Assembly: GCA_028281865.1 (NCBI GenBank) | Contig: JANQJB010000042.1 | Span: 1 to 54,550 of the forward strand | Length of the DNA: 54,550 bases | Reading direction: 5' to 3' | Source: Marinagarivorans sp. | GTDB lineage: Bacteria; Pseudomonadota; Gammaproteobacteria; Pseudomonadales; Cellvibrionaceae | Shown: positions 16,679-26,086 of the stretch, one piece after another | Layout of the letters: every line of letters starts with the position of its first letter | Numbering within the stretch: the stretch's first letter is position 1 | Program-made: the position numbers and the translations under genes | Notes under the pieces: generated by a model | Told to the model about the DNA's origin: nothing | Seen by the model: only the letters and a program-made list of their open reading frames with translations | The model's database searches: none

Positions 16679-17032
16679 ATGTCATATGTAGACGGTTTTG
16701 TATTTGCTGTACCTAAAAATAAAAAGGATGAATATATCGCTTATGCCGAGTCCTTCGTGCCAATCTTCAAGGAATATGGAGCACTAACAGCGGTGGAAAA
16801 TTGGGGCGACAGCATACCCGATGGCGAAGTGACTTCTTTTCCGATGGCCGTTAAATGCGAGGAAGATGAAGTTGTTTGTTTTTCCTGGGTCACCTGGCCA
16901 TCAAAAGAGGTTCGAGAAGCCGCGTGGGCTAAGATGATGGAAGATGATCGCTTCGACCCTGAAAAGAACCCCATGCCTTTTGATGGAAAGCGCTTAATTT
17001 ACGGAGGCTTCGAAACCATTGTGAATGCGTGA
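16679..17032 (+). CDS. DUF1428 family protein (YbaA-like)
   Basis: A 117-residue protein that begins MSYVDGFVFAVPKNKKDEY and has the internal signature FSWVTWPSKEVREAAW followed by MPFDGKRLIYGGFE, the pattern I associate with DUF1428. The fold is a dimeric alpha/beta barrel; the cellular role is not known. GAGG lies upstream of the ATG. It stands alone. Confidence 0.88.
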   Translation: MSYVDGFVFAVPKNKKDEYIAYAESFVPIFKEYGALTAVENWGDSIPDGEVTSFPMAVKCEEDEVVCFSWVTWPSKEVREAAWAKMMEDDRFDPEKNPMPFDGKRLIYGGFETIVNA

Positions 17033-17419
17033 GCGAGTAGGTGATCGAAAAGCTAGGCCACCACCCGATCCACTGTCACCAAAATTTGTGACTCCGACAG
17101 GACCGAAAATCCAAGTTTTTTGTTATCTCACAAAACTTGGATGACGGGGTTCTCTTTTCGTCAAATAAACTTAAACGCAGGATAGCCATTTAACATATTA
17201 AATCGTTACTATAGTGGATGAAGCTAACTGGCCAGTGCACCCTGCACAGAAAATATAATAATACAGAGATAATAATAAAGAATACGTAACCAATAAGCCC
17301 AGGGCGTCTCTGAATAATGCCCCTATCTAGCTTCATGCAAAAAATGATTTTTTGCATTTATTAACAGTGCCTTTTTATAACAATACTACATAACTCATGA
17401 ATCAAATGAGGCAACTGCT
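17033..17419. other. Intergenic region with one long hairpin (17109-17142)
   Basis: ATCCAAGTTTT (17109-17119) pairs exactly with AAAACTTGGAT (17132-17142) around a 12-base loop. No T-run follows, so it is not a standard terminator, though it may end the DUF1428 transcript. GTCAC and GTGAC flank CAAAATTT just upstream (near 17078-17095). The remaining bases to 17419 are AT-rich with no supported gene. Confidence 0.5.
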
Positions 17420-18712
17420 GTGGATAAAAACTATTTTAACGACAAGCTGCCGATTTCACGGCGCACCTTTAATCGCCTATCAGCATCTGCGTTGCTTGCA
17501 TTGGCGACACCTCTCAGTTCCACTCATGCACAAAATCTAGACCAGCGGGCAAAACGTTTTTTTGCTGCATTTAATTGCGGTGGTTTTTGGCTTCCTAATT
17601 GGCTACAAAATAACAACGGCTTTCTAGAATTTGGCTCTAGCGTTAAGTCGCTGGAGAAGTATCGCAATAATCTGCTGGCGCTCAGCGGTATTAATAATGT
17701 CGCAGCAGGAGGCAAAGGCGAACACCATGCTCGTGGCATTTTATCTTTTTTAACAGGACATGACCTAACGTATAACGCTTCCGAAGACAGCAACGGGTTT
17801 TCGCAAGATATTTCGATCGATCAAATACTGGCGGAAAATATTGGCGCGCACACGCCTTTTAAAAGTTTGGAAGTCGGCTTTCGCGTAAACGAACATCTTA
17901 GCCCCCGCAACCGGATGGTTTATCCCGAACCAGGCAAACCAGCCTACCCAATTTGCGACCCCGGCGAGCTGTTTAACCTATTATTTAACGCTTCAAGCCC
18001 CGCTAATAAAGCTGTCACCAACACGCTCCGCTCAGAAATACAACTGTTAAAAAAACAAGTATCAATTGAAAGCCGCGAGGACTTTGAACGACACCTCGAA
18101 GAAATTAACAATCTTCAAGCCCGACTAAACACAAGTTGCAACGAACTGAGAGCACCCGGTAATTTTAGCGTTGAGGAAGAAGCTATTATTCTTGGGGACC
18201 TTATGGGCTATGCACTGCGATGTGGTTACACCAACGTCGTGACGTTTCAATCCACCGAAGCGGGTTCTACATACCTTTGGGAATGGATGCCGGATTCGCC
18301 CAAAAATAATCACTGGCATGGCGCCGTAACTAAAGAAGCGACAAGTTTACGAAAGTGGATAAGCGCCATTGATGCCTATAACTGCGGCGCCATCGAGCGC
18401 GTTCTATACCACCTCGACAGCAGTCCAGAAGGTGACGGCACGATGCTTGATCACACCTTGGGTTTTTGGGGCGGCGATATAAAGACGCCAAGGTCCCATT
18501 CGCACAACGATCTTCACTGGCTTGTCTGGGGAGGCTCCTTGCCCGGATGGCAGGGTAATCGCTGGCTTGACGCCGAAGGCGAGCGCGCGCACAACCTCCA
18601 CGTAAGCATACTGCAAGCATTTGGGATGCCGGTAGAAAAATTTGGCAACAACGGTGGTGACGGGCCGCTTCAGGCATTAAACAAACTTCGCGCCGGAGGA
18701 GAGAGCTTATGA
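17420..18712 (+). CDS. Tat-exported DUF1552 family protein
   Basis: A 430-residue protein. Residues 12-35 are a twin-arginine signal (ISRRTFNRLSASALLAL). The body has the DUF1552 pattern: RFFAAFNCGGFWLPNW, HHARGILSFLTGHDLT, RNRMVYPEPGKPAYP and near the end THTLGFWGGDIK-type sequence (LDHTLGFWGGDI). DUF1552 proteins are exported and usually paired with DUF1587/1592/1588/1585 haem proteins; their reaction is unknown. This copy lacks such a partner and is instead coupled by an ATGA overlap to a leucine-rich-repeat lipoprotein. The start is GTG at 17420. Confidence 0.87.
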   Translation: MDKNYFNDKLPISRRTFNRLSASALLALATPLSSTHAQNLDQRAKRFFAAFNCGGFWLPNWLQNNNGFLEFGSSVKSLEKYRNNLLALSGINNVAAGGKGEHHARGILSFLTGHDLTYNASEDSNGFSQDISIDQILAENIGAHTPFKSLEVGFRVNEHLSPRNRMVYPEPGKPAYPICDPGELFNLLFNASSPANKAVTNTLRSEIQLLKKQVSIESREDFERHLEEINNLQARLNTSCNELRAPGNFSVEEEAIILGDLMGYALRCGYTNVVTFQSTEAGSTYLWEWMPDSPKNNHWHGAVTKEATSLRKWISAIDAYNCGAIERVLYHLDSSPEGDGTMLDHTLGFWGGDIKTPRSHSHNDLHWLVWGGSLPGWQGNRWLDAEGERAHNLHVSILQAFGMPVEKFGNNGGDGPLQALNKLRAGGESL

Positions 18713-20361
18713 AAAGCCAAGCTTTTTTTGCAACGCTCATCTGTTTGTTTTTGTCGGCCTGCGGGGGAGACACTAACCCCAATGGGGGCACTACACCAGA
18801 TGGAGAGGTCCCTCCTAATAGTGAAAGCCCGAGCGAATCTTTCTTAGCAACACTCTCAGTTGACGAAGTCCGTTTTTTCGACCCCGAATTACAGCATTGC
18901 TTTGATGTTATCGTGGCAAAAGAATCGTGGGTTACGGTCGGCGATGTAACTTATTTAGAGTGCCGACAGGCGAAGAGCCTAAGGGGCATCGAAGTACTTT
19001 TTGCTTTACAGCGTTTAAGTATCGGCCAGTATGTTTGGGATAAGCTTGTCGGTGTTGATTTGTCCCACAACCCTAAATTACAGGAGGTTGATCTTAGCGG
19101 AAATTTTATTCGCAGCATTGACCTGTCTAATAACCACGAGCTAAAAGAAATCAATCTTTACAATAACGCGCTGAGTAAAATTGACTTCTCCAACAATCAG
19201 AAATTACGTTCAATTCAATTGGGTGCAAATAAAATTAGCACTATCAATTTGCAAGACCTTAAGCTTTTGGAAGAACTTAACATAAATCACAATTCCCTCA
19301 AGGCTATCGATCTCAGCGAAAACTCTGTACTTAAAATACTGAACATAACGAGTAACCAATTTGAGCAATTACCATTTCCACTACCCGCTAGTCTGCGTGA
19401 ACTTCATTTTGTTCGCAATAATATTACAGCGTTAGATCTTAGTGCCCTGCCAAGTTTAGAAAAATTATCCATCCATGCTTGCTCTGATCAAATTGACTTA
19501 AGTCAGGCACTTTCGCTCAAAGAATTGTACGCAAGTGACTGCACAAGCGATACACTGAATTTAACCGAAAGTACGCAGCTCATATCTCTGAAGTTAAATT
19601 CACTCGAAATCGCGGAACTCGACTTAAGCCGCAATACCGCGTTACAAAATCTCAGCATTGGCTACAGTGAAATGCAAAGATTGGATCTTACGCAAAACCC
19701 AAAATTAGAAAGCCTAGTGCTGATACGAAACCAATTACCAGAGCTGTTTTTAGGTGACAAACCTCTGCTAAAAGAATTATCGCTGAAAAGTAATCAATTA
19801 GCCCTTATCGATATTTCCAATGCAGAAACGCTAAAATCTCTCGATGTGAGCGAAAATCAGCTTTCTCGTCTGGATCTTTCCGGAATACCCATGCTTGAAG
19901 CACTAAACGCCGAGAAAAATCAGTTACAAGAGATAATTTTCAAAGGCAATTATTTCTTAAATACGCTGGTCGCCTCTCGCAATCTGCTGGAGGCAATTGA
20001 ACCAAATCAGGCACCAAATCTAGCGAGCATTCGGCTGGACCAAAATAAAATCAAAACGATTGACCTAAGTTCAAATCGCAAGCTGAGAAGTCTTTCGTTG
20101 CAGGAGAATATTTTAGACACAATCGATATTGGTCATAATACCGAACTCGTATTTGTCTCGCTAAGCAGTAACAATATCAGTGAAATTGACCTGAGCAACA
20201 ACACCAATTTAGAAAGGCTTTATCTTGGCGATAATAAATTAAAAACGATTAACATCGATAAAACGGAAATTTATCAACTCCATATCTGGGGCAATCCCCT
20301 CAGCAAGTCCACACGAAATTATTTAAATGCTTTTGGCAAACATTTAAAGCTAACGATGTAA
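18709..20361 (+). CDS. Leucine-rich-repeat lipoprotein
   Basis: A 550-residue protein with a lipoprotein signal (LFLSAC, Cys18) and a Gly/Pro/Asn-rich spacer. From about residue 105 to the end there are some 20 leucine-rich repeats of 20-23 residues with the bacterial pattern IDLSNNxxLKxLxLxxN (RSIDLSNNHELKEINLYNN; KTIDLSSNRKLRSLSLQEN). This makes an extended solenoid for protein or glycan binding at the cell surface. Its ATG overlaps the DUF1552 stop, so the two are co-translated and probably work together. Confidence 0.9.
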   Translation: MKSQAFFATLICLFLSACGGDTNPNGGTTPDGEVPPNSESPSESFLATLSVDEVRFFDPELQHCFDVIVAKESWVTVGDVTYLECRQAKSLRGIEVLFALQRLSIGQYVWDKLVGVDLSHNPKLQEVDLSGNFIRSIDLSNNHELKEINLYNNALSKIDFSNNQKLRSIQLGANKISTINLQDLKLLEELNINHNSLKAIDLSENSVLKILNITSNQFEQLPFPLPASLRELHFVRNNITALDLSALPSLEKLSIHACSDQIDLSQALSLKELYASDCTSDTLNLTESTQLISLKLNSLEIAELDLSRNTALQNLSIGYSEMQRLDLTQNPKLESLVLIRNQLPELFLGDKPLLKELSLKSNQLALIDISNAETLKSLDVSENQLSRLDLSGIPMLEALNAEKNQLQEIIFKGNYFLNTLVASRNLLEAIEPNQAPNLASIRLDQNKIKTIDLSSNRKLRSLSLQENILDTIDIGHNTELVFVSLSSNNISEIDLSNNTNLERLYLGDNKLKTINIDKTEIYQLHIWGNPLSKSTRNYLNAFGKHLKLTM

Positions 20362-20533
20362 ACAAAGGCGTGATCAGCGCCTTAATTTCAAGTTTCATAT
20401 CAAATTTAGCACTAATTTAATTAGCGATAAATATTCGTCTTCCCACAAAACGCTCTGACGCATTTCTCACCGGGATGGAATTTTAATAGTGATAAGAGAG
20501 CGACTCTTCTATTAATTTTTTTTGGAGCAAAAA

Positions 20534-22129
20534 ATGAAAAGTCAAAAAGTAAAGGCGGTACTGCTAAGCGCCACTCTATGCGGCTTAATCACGTCGGCAA
20601 CAGCCGACCATTATTGGTGGGTTGATGGCGATGCCCTAGATTTTCGCTGGGGCAATAAGGATAATTGGATGCTGCAAGGGACTGGCGACAATCAACTACC
20701 CGACGATACTAAAGATACCTATATCACGACCAGCAAAAAAACCCGGGAGCTTGTGATAGGTGAAGGAGCGGTGCGTATCACCAATACACCGTTAGCAATC
20801 TTCGATCCTTGGTCCACCAGCTCCCCACAAGTAATCAAAACACTTTATATCGGTGGATGGGATTGGACCGGAAACTCGGGCTCAGAGCTCACAGAACATG
20901 GCAACGAACAAAACGCTATCGACGCTAAAGGCATATTGGAAGTTCGCGACGGTAAGTTGCGCCTCGATCACGCAACGAGTGGCAGCCCCGCGTGCTATTA
21001 CATGCGGCTGGGTGCTTACGGTGCTAAGGGTGTTATCAATCAAAATGGGGGCAAGGTGCTGGGTTGTGCACTATTTACGATGGGCTTCTATCACCCGAGC
21101 TCACGCGGAATTTGGAATCTAAACGACGGCATGGTCGAAACCTTTGGTTTTGATATCGGCAGCCAAGGTTTAGGCGTGGTTAACATGAGCGGAGGCACAG
21201 TTGCATCTGTACGGGGCGATGTGGATGAAAATCTCGCTAATCCGCAACTATCAGGCTCATATTGGAACCCTGACGACTCCGGCAACAGCAACCCCGATAC
21301 GGGGACACGAATAGGTACCGGGTACCACAATGATGACTTCGATTACAATCCCGGTGTTGGAGTATTCAACCAAGTAGGCGGGGACGTGCACAAGCGCTTG
21401 GTGAGCATCGGAGTAGCACCAGGTTCTTCCGGGATTTTGGCAGTGCGGAAAAACTCAAACTTCACCGTAACTGAAAACATCGCTATTGGCGAGCGTGGTC
21501 ATGGCTCCTTGATCCAGACAGGAGGCACATTTACATCCAAAAACGTTTACCTCGGTGTTTTTGAGTCAGGCTACGGGGAGCTCACCTTGTCCGGCGGTAC
21601 CTTCCATCAAAACGGAGCTCCCGGAACTGCACTTCTCATCGGACGCTATGAGGACCCGGCAAACGACGTCTACTCCGGCAGCGGCAAAATCACGGTTCTT
21701 GGTTCCAAAGCAACAATTACCGTGGACGGCAACTATTATCAATATCCAGGCTCACGCGCCGCTTTCTTTATGGATGATTCCGTCGATCACGTCAGTGCCA
21801 TTGAGGTTGCAGGTACTGCAGGACTTTATCCAGGCAGCGAAATTGATATCGGCTTTTTGAAAGAGAAAGCACAAAGTTCAGGCGACACGAATTTATGGGG
21901 CAATATCTCTGAGGGAGATGTTGTCGTCTTGTTAACAGCCAACGACATTGTCTATAGCACGACCCAAGCGGAACTTGAGGCCTTAAGAACTGATCGAGCA
22001 CATAAATGGCATTTAGATGTGCGAAGCACGGCAACGGGTAAAGAGCTAGTAGCGGTATATTGCCCGAGTAAATACACCACCATTCCACCAAACCCCAGTA
22101 ATTGCAACAATACTTATACTGATCCATAG
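20534..22129 (+). CDS. Secreted beta-solenoid protein with GGT repeats
   Basis: About 531 residues with a signal peptide (VLLSATLCGLITSATA). The mature protein begins with an aromatic motif (DHYWWVDGDALDFRWGNKDNW) seen at the start of secreted planctomycete-style repeat proteins. It has repeated G-x-x-x-x-x-G-G-x turns (GVVNMSGGTVASV, GSLIQTGGTFTSK, GELTLSGGTFHQN), as in autotransporter-associated beta-solenoids. No barrel or PEP-CTERM anchor is visible. Two Cys near the end (CPSKY, SNCNN) may form a disulfide. The ATG at 20534 is chosen because GGAG lies eight bases upstream. Confidence 0.68.
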   Translation: MKSQKVKAVLLSATLCGLITSATADHYWWVDGDALDFRWGNKDNWMLQGTGDNQLPDDTKDTYITTSKKTRELVIGEGAVRITNTPLAIFDPWSTSSPQVIKTLYIGGWDWTGNSGSELTEHGNEQNAIDAKGILEVRDGKLRLDHATSGSPACYYMRLGAYGAKGVINQNGGKVLGCALFTMGFYHPSSRGIWNLNDGMVETFGFDIGSQGLGVVNMSGGTVASVRGDVDENLANPQLSGSYWNPDDSGNSNPDTGTRIGTGYHNDDFDYNPGVGVFNQVGGDVHKRLVSIGVAPGSSGILAVRKNSNFTVTENIAIGERGHGSLIQTGGTFTSKNVYLGVFESGYGELTLSGGTFHQNGAPGTALLIGRYEDPANDVYSGSGKITVLGSKATITVDGNYYQYPGSRAAFFMDDSVDHVSAIEVAGTAGLYPGSEIDIGFLKEKAQSSGDTNLWGNISEGDVVVLLTANDIVYSTTQAELEALRTDRAHKWHLDVRSTATGKELVAVYCPSKYTTIPPNPSNCNNTYTDP

Positions 22130-22156
22130 TCGCAGTTTCGACAGTCCAATGACCAG

Positions 22157-22182
22157 GGGTTGGGTTAAACCCAACCCTTTTT
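22157..22182 (+). terminator. Rho-independent terminator after the beta-solenoid gene
   Basis: GGGTTGGGTT (22157-22166) and AACCCAACCC (22168-22177) form a strong hairpin with a tight loop and TTTTT directly after. It begins 28 bases past the stop of the plus-strand gene. Confidence 0.92.
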
Positions 22183-22273
22183 CGCTGAATAAAACCAATC
22201 ACTCGGCTCACTATGTTACACATTAATAATTGAGTATTAGAGCGAGTTTTATCAAACGATGAGTTTGCAAAAG

Positions 22274-22308
22274 AAAAAAGGGGCTAATATTACGTTGCCC
22301 CTTTTTTT
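22274..22308. terminator. Bidirectional terminator
   Basis: AAAAAAGGGGC (22274-22284) pairs with GCCCCTTTTTT (22297-22307). The U-tract appears on both strands, so it can end the minus-strand DUF1552 operon, whose stop is 68 bases to the right, as well as any plus-strand read-through. Confidence 0.9.
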
Positions 22309-22375
22309 AGTGACGATCAAAGTCCTTTAAAAAGCGTTTGATAAAGTTGAATTGGCAAGCTTCTTATTGCCTATT

Positions 22376-23689
22376 TTACGCTTCAATTTTGGCCAGGTGC
22401 CCGTTTACTTTACCAAACTTATCCCACGGCAATCCAAACGCTCGACCAATAGAAGTATGCAGCTGATGAAGATTTGAATCAGCTTTTACCCAAGAATTAT
22501 ATTTCCAATTTGTCGTCGCGTTGCCGCCAAATAATGCCCACGTCATACCTTTGTGTGCGTGACCATTGGGATTGCGAATTTCACCGCACAATAGCACAAC
22601 GGAATGATCCAGCATGGTGCCGCCATCTTCCGGTGTTTCATCTAGCTGTTTTAAAAAGCGCGCTAATAAATCGAGTTCCCATTTATCCGCTGCAACATAC
22701 CAAGCTTTTGCTTCGTTAGTATTTCTGGGTAATTGGTGCGTAATGCCATGCCAATTCATACCCTTGGTGTAAGGAGCTGTTTCCGGCAGCCATTCGTATT
22801 TTAATTTACCGGCACCTTGGCTAATCATAAAAGAGCCGACATTTGTCGCACCACATATAAATGCCTGAGCTGCAAGGTCCATCAGTAAATCGGCTTCTTC
22901 TGGAACAGATAAACCAGCGCTCGGGTTTCCAACAGCGCATGCCCCCCCTGAACTTTCGATCGCTTTTAACAAGCGTGCTTCAAGTGTTTCGACCGTGGCG
23001 AGGTGCTTATCTAATTTAATTTTGTCTTCGCCGACTAATTCATTACTTAATAGTTTTACGTGACGATTAACGCGATCAAGCACGCGTTGGCGCCGGTCCA
23101 ATACCGACGATGCTCCCGCTCCACCCGTTGTTTTTAAATCGGAAAATACGCGATCAAAAACTTTTGCAGGATTACCTTCCACAACACGCGCAGCTCCCGG
23201 CCCATCGTAAACCATACGAGTTTCGCCGTTGACTTTACCCGCAGGTTTTAAACCGATTTCTAAGGAACGCAGTGAACCGTCTAATTTAATTTTATCGGCA
23301 ATAAACTGATCGAGCGATTTACCTCCAGCGGGGCTTGTATCACTACCAACCGGGTCGACCCCTGTTAGCATCGTGGACATGCCACGCATATGGTGATGCT
23401 TGTCTCTGGCAACATTGTTGAACATGTTAGCAACTACCATTGTTTTATCTTTAAAGGGCGCTAGCGATTGCACCGCTGAACCATATTCCAGACCGGAAGC
23501 ACCCTGCTTAATCCAAGAACTAAAGTACATCCCGCCAGGTTTACAAAATACATAAAAACGTTTGGGAATTCCCTGCGCGTGAGCGCGAGGTAATACCAGC
23601 GGATTGGCAAGCCACAAAGCTCCTGCGCTCGCCAACTTCATTATTTTTCTACGGCTAATAGGAAGTTGTTTATTCATGGTATTACTCAC
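22376..23689 (-). CDS. Tat-exported DUF1552 family protein
   Basis: A 437-residue protein with a twin-arginine signal (ISRRKIMKLASAGALWLANP). DUF1552 landmarks are RFYVFCKPGGMYFSSW, HHHMRGMSTMLTGVDP, MVYDGPGAARVVEGNP and GGTMLDHSVVLLCGEI. The start overlaps the DUF1592 stop by four bases, so the two are a translation-coupled pair. This is the conventional DUF1592/DUF1552 arrangement; the plus-strand copy at 17420 is its diverged paralogue. The reaction is unknown. Confidence 0.9.
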   Translation of the reverse strand: MSNTMNKQLPISRRKIMKLASAGALWLANPLVLPRAHAQGIPKRFYVFCKPGGMYFSSWIKQGASGLEYGSAVQSLAPFKDKTMVVANMFNNVARDKHHHMRGMSTMLTGVDPVGSDTSPAGGKSLDQFIADKIKLDGSLRSLEIGLKPAGKVNGETRMVYDGPGAARVVEGNPAKVFDRVFSDLKTTGGAGASSVLDRRQRVLDRVNRHVKLLSNELVGEDKIKLDKHLATVETLEARLLKAIESSGGACAVGNPSAGLSVPEEADLLMDLAAQAFICGATNVGSFMISQGAGKLKYEWLPETAPYTKGMNWHGITHQLPRNTNEAKAWYVAADKWELDLLARFLKQLDETPEDGGTMLDHSVVLLCGEIRNPNGHAHKGMTWALFGGNATTNWKYNSWVKADSNLHQLHTSIGRAFGLPWDKFGKVNGHLAKIEA

Positions 23690-25329
23690 TTTTCATGCAG
23701 GAAGGAGGTGTAACTTGCGACTGCGCTAATAAATGTCGCAAAGCCATTGGGCAGTGCAAGCGCCTCGGCTAATTCTTTTTCTCGACACGACATTTGCGTG
23801 TCTTTTGCCACTTGGCGGTAAGCATATTTAAACCATTTGCGTGCAACGCACTGACGCAATTCCGGACTATCGACAATCACTTCCATTAATTCACGAGCAT
23901 CTATAAACGAATAAATACCACCGGTGAGACCGCCAATCTCCCCGGAAGCGTCAATCGGCTGGCCAACCCACTCTTCCAAGCGGAAGTGCCCCTTATTATC
24001 AAAATTCTCAAATGCGAGCCCCATGGGGTCGAATACACGGTGGCAGACAGCACAACCGGGATCTTCGCGATGTGCCTCCAATCGCTGTCGCATGCTCACG
24101 CCAACTTCCGGCTCGGGAAACATAACTTCGCCTTCCGGCAAGGTAGGTACTCCTTGGCATAACAAGGCCTCACGAATAAAAATACCGCGATTAATCGGTG
24201 CTGTTTCCGCCGAAGATGCGTGATTAATTAACCACGCTGGTTGAGTTAAAATACCAACACGATTTTCATCATTAGTTGTTCCATTAGCTGCATCCAAATC
24301 GAGTTCCGCCATACCGGAATTAACTGTCAACGTTTTCGCTGTTAACAGCGTTTCAACACCACCTTCTTGCCACGCATGATCAACAATATACTGAATTGCA
24401 GCCTCAACAGTTGCGTTGCGCGTTTCCTCACTTAAATCATCACGATCTGAAGAGATATGATCCACCTCTAACCAGCGCGCAAAAAATTGTTCCGCAATAT
24501 GTCGTCGCGATGCTTCAGTTGCAAGTATCCGGTCTACCTGAGATCTGAGCACCGCGGGTTTGGCTAATTCACCATTTTCAGCAAGCTCAAGCAATTGAGC
24601 ATCTGGGGTAGTGCCTAATAAAAGATAAGAGAGTCGACTCGCTAGTACGTTAAGGTCCAAATTGTTTTGCAAGCCAGAGGAATAATTTCGATAAAGAAAA
24701 TAAGGTGACTGTAAAACCACTTCAATAATGGCTTGAATCCCCTCTTTCGGAGAACTCAACTCCTTTTCTTCTACAAATAAATCATAAAGATCATTGAGAA
24801 GCTCAGATGAAGCTTGCTTGCGAAATGCGCGATTGACAAAAGAGTCGATAAAGCCTTTAACACACGCTTCATCAACAGTGTTAGGTCCCGCACCATTTTT
24901 GATTAGATCACAGCCTAGAACGGCATTGACTTTTTTTACCGCTGATTCCGCAATCGCTTCCGCCGCATTTTGATATTCTTCAGAATGCGCATCGGTCACA
25001 TAAATAGAATGCCTGAAGCTATGGGCTTCTTTATCGACAGGAAAAAGTTTTTTCGCATCATATTTAACGCCCAATAAATCCTGCACAGAATTTTGGTATT
25101 CGGAAGGCGTAAGCCTTTGGATTTTTCCAGGTTCGAATGGCAAGCCTGGATCGTCACAATCGGACTTTTCAAGGTTCAGTGCCGCTGGAGGGGCACCGCC
25201 GGAGGAGCTTGAGGAATTAGTATTGTTTGGCTCAACCGCCCCGCCGCAAGACACGATTAAACAAATTGAGAATGGCAGATAGGTGAGTCGAACTCCAGTA
25301 CCTATCTGTTGCAACATTTTTATTAGCAT
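23686..25329 (-). CDS. DUF1587/1592/1588/1585 haem lipoprotein
   Basis: About 547 residues from the ATG at 25329, chosen because GGAG lies six bases upstream; an open frame continues to 25371. The lipobox is CLIVSC. Domain order: DUF1587 (IQRLTPSEYQNSVQDLLGV), DUF1595/1592 (FVNRAFRKQASSELL; SRLSYLLLGTTPDAQLL; HIAEQFFARWLEVDHI), DUF1588 (GILTQPAWLINHASSAETAP) with a haem motif C-A-V-C-H near residue 425, then DUF1585 (CVARKWFKYAYRQ). These planctomycete-type cytochromes are exported and of unknown reaction. It is first in an operon with the DUF1552 protein. Confidence 0.9.
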   Translation of the reverse strand: MLIKMLQQIGTGVRLTYLPFSICLIVSCGGAVEPNNTNSSSSSGGAPPAALNLEKSDCDDPGLPFEPGKIQRLTPSEYQNSVQDLLGVKYDAKKLFPVDKEAHSFRHSIYVTDAHSEEYQNAAEAIAESAVKKVNAVLGCDLIKNGAGPNTVDEACVKGFIDSFVNRAFRKQASSELLNDLYDLFVEEKELSSPKEGIQAIIEVVLQSPYFLYRNYSSGLQNNLDLNVLASRLSYLLLGTTPDAQLLELAENGELAKPAVLRSQVDRILATEASRRHIAEQFFARWLEVDHISSDRDDLSEETRNATVEAAIQYIVDHAWQEGGVETLLTAKTLTVNSGMAELDLDAANGTTNDENRVGILTQPAWLINHASSAETAPINRGIFIREALLCQGVPTLPEGEVMFPEPEVGVSMRQRLEAHREDPGCAVCHRVFDPMGLAFENFDNKGHFRLEEWVGQPIDASGEIGGLTGGIYSFIDARELMEVIVDSPELRQCVARKWFKYAYRQVAKDTQMSCREKELAEALALPNGFATFISAVASYTSFLHEK

Positions 25330-25371
25330 AAAGCACTCCGCTTTTCTATCGGCCAAGTACAAACCGACCAC

Positions 25372-26086
25372 GGAAACGATATAGATTAAAAAGTATGACT
25401 GTTTAATTTATATCTACCGGTCCGAGATTTATCGAATTAACTACATCATCTTTATTTTTAAGATACTTTATTTTGAATATGCTTCTATATCCCTAAATCC
25501 ATCTATATCTGCAATTTCAAAGTATCTTAATCTTGTTGGTCATATTCACTTTGATATTTTGTTTGGTTATGGATTTATTATGTATTAAGGAAAGAGTTAC
25601 TTCTTCCCAAACCAACAAAACTCAAGTTTCAAGACACAAGTTTGATCCAAATCTGCGGTACCAGTATTAGAGCTTAAAGGCAAAAACGTTGATGAACTAT
25701 TTAACGTTGATGAACTATTTTTAGTTTATTAGCTTTATTAACAGTTCTAGATAAGCTATAGGAGCTGGTAATATATAAGCTAGCAAATAGTAGTCGTAAT
25801 GTAAATTACGCTGTAAACATATGTCCCAATATGTGCCAAATATCTCATAACAACGCGCAACAGCGTATACATTGCCACGCCTCGCCAAACACCGAGCAGC
25901 TATTAAAACGAACACATATCAAGCACTGTGGATTAGGTCTCACAATATCGTAAGATTCTGTATTGAAAGGCTTTCCGAAATGGAATCGTTCTCAAATAGG
26001 CAATCACCTAGCGGCAGGCATGGCTTGCTCATTTTAGCAGCTATTGGGAAAATAGCTTAGGCCTATAAAATTTTGGTTGATTATCT
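25372..26086. other. 715-base intergenic region with a distant inverted repeat and a tandem repeat
   Basis: This AT-rich divergent gap has no supported gene. TAAGATACTTT (25459-25469) is repeated inverted as AAAGTATCTTA (25519-25529), 49 bases apart. AACGTTGATGAACTATTT is tandemly duplicated (25685-25702 and 25703-25720). Promoters for both flanking lipoprotein genes should lie here, but I cannot place them firmly. Confidence 0.6.

Noticed and set aside
17109-17142. Rho-independent terminator after the DUF1428 gene
   Set aside because: The hairpin is good but has no T-run, so it is described only as a hairpin.
25872-26060. 62-codon plus-strand ORF in the 25.4-26.1 kb gap
   Set aside because: No ribosome site, no coherent domain, and nothing following it in an operon.
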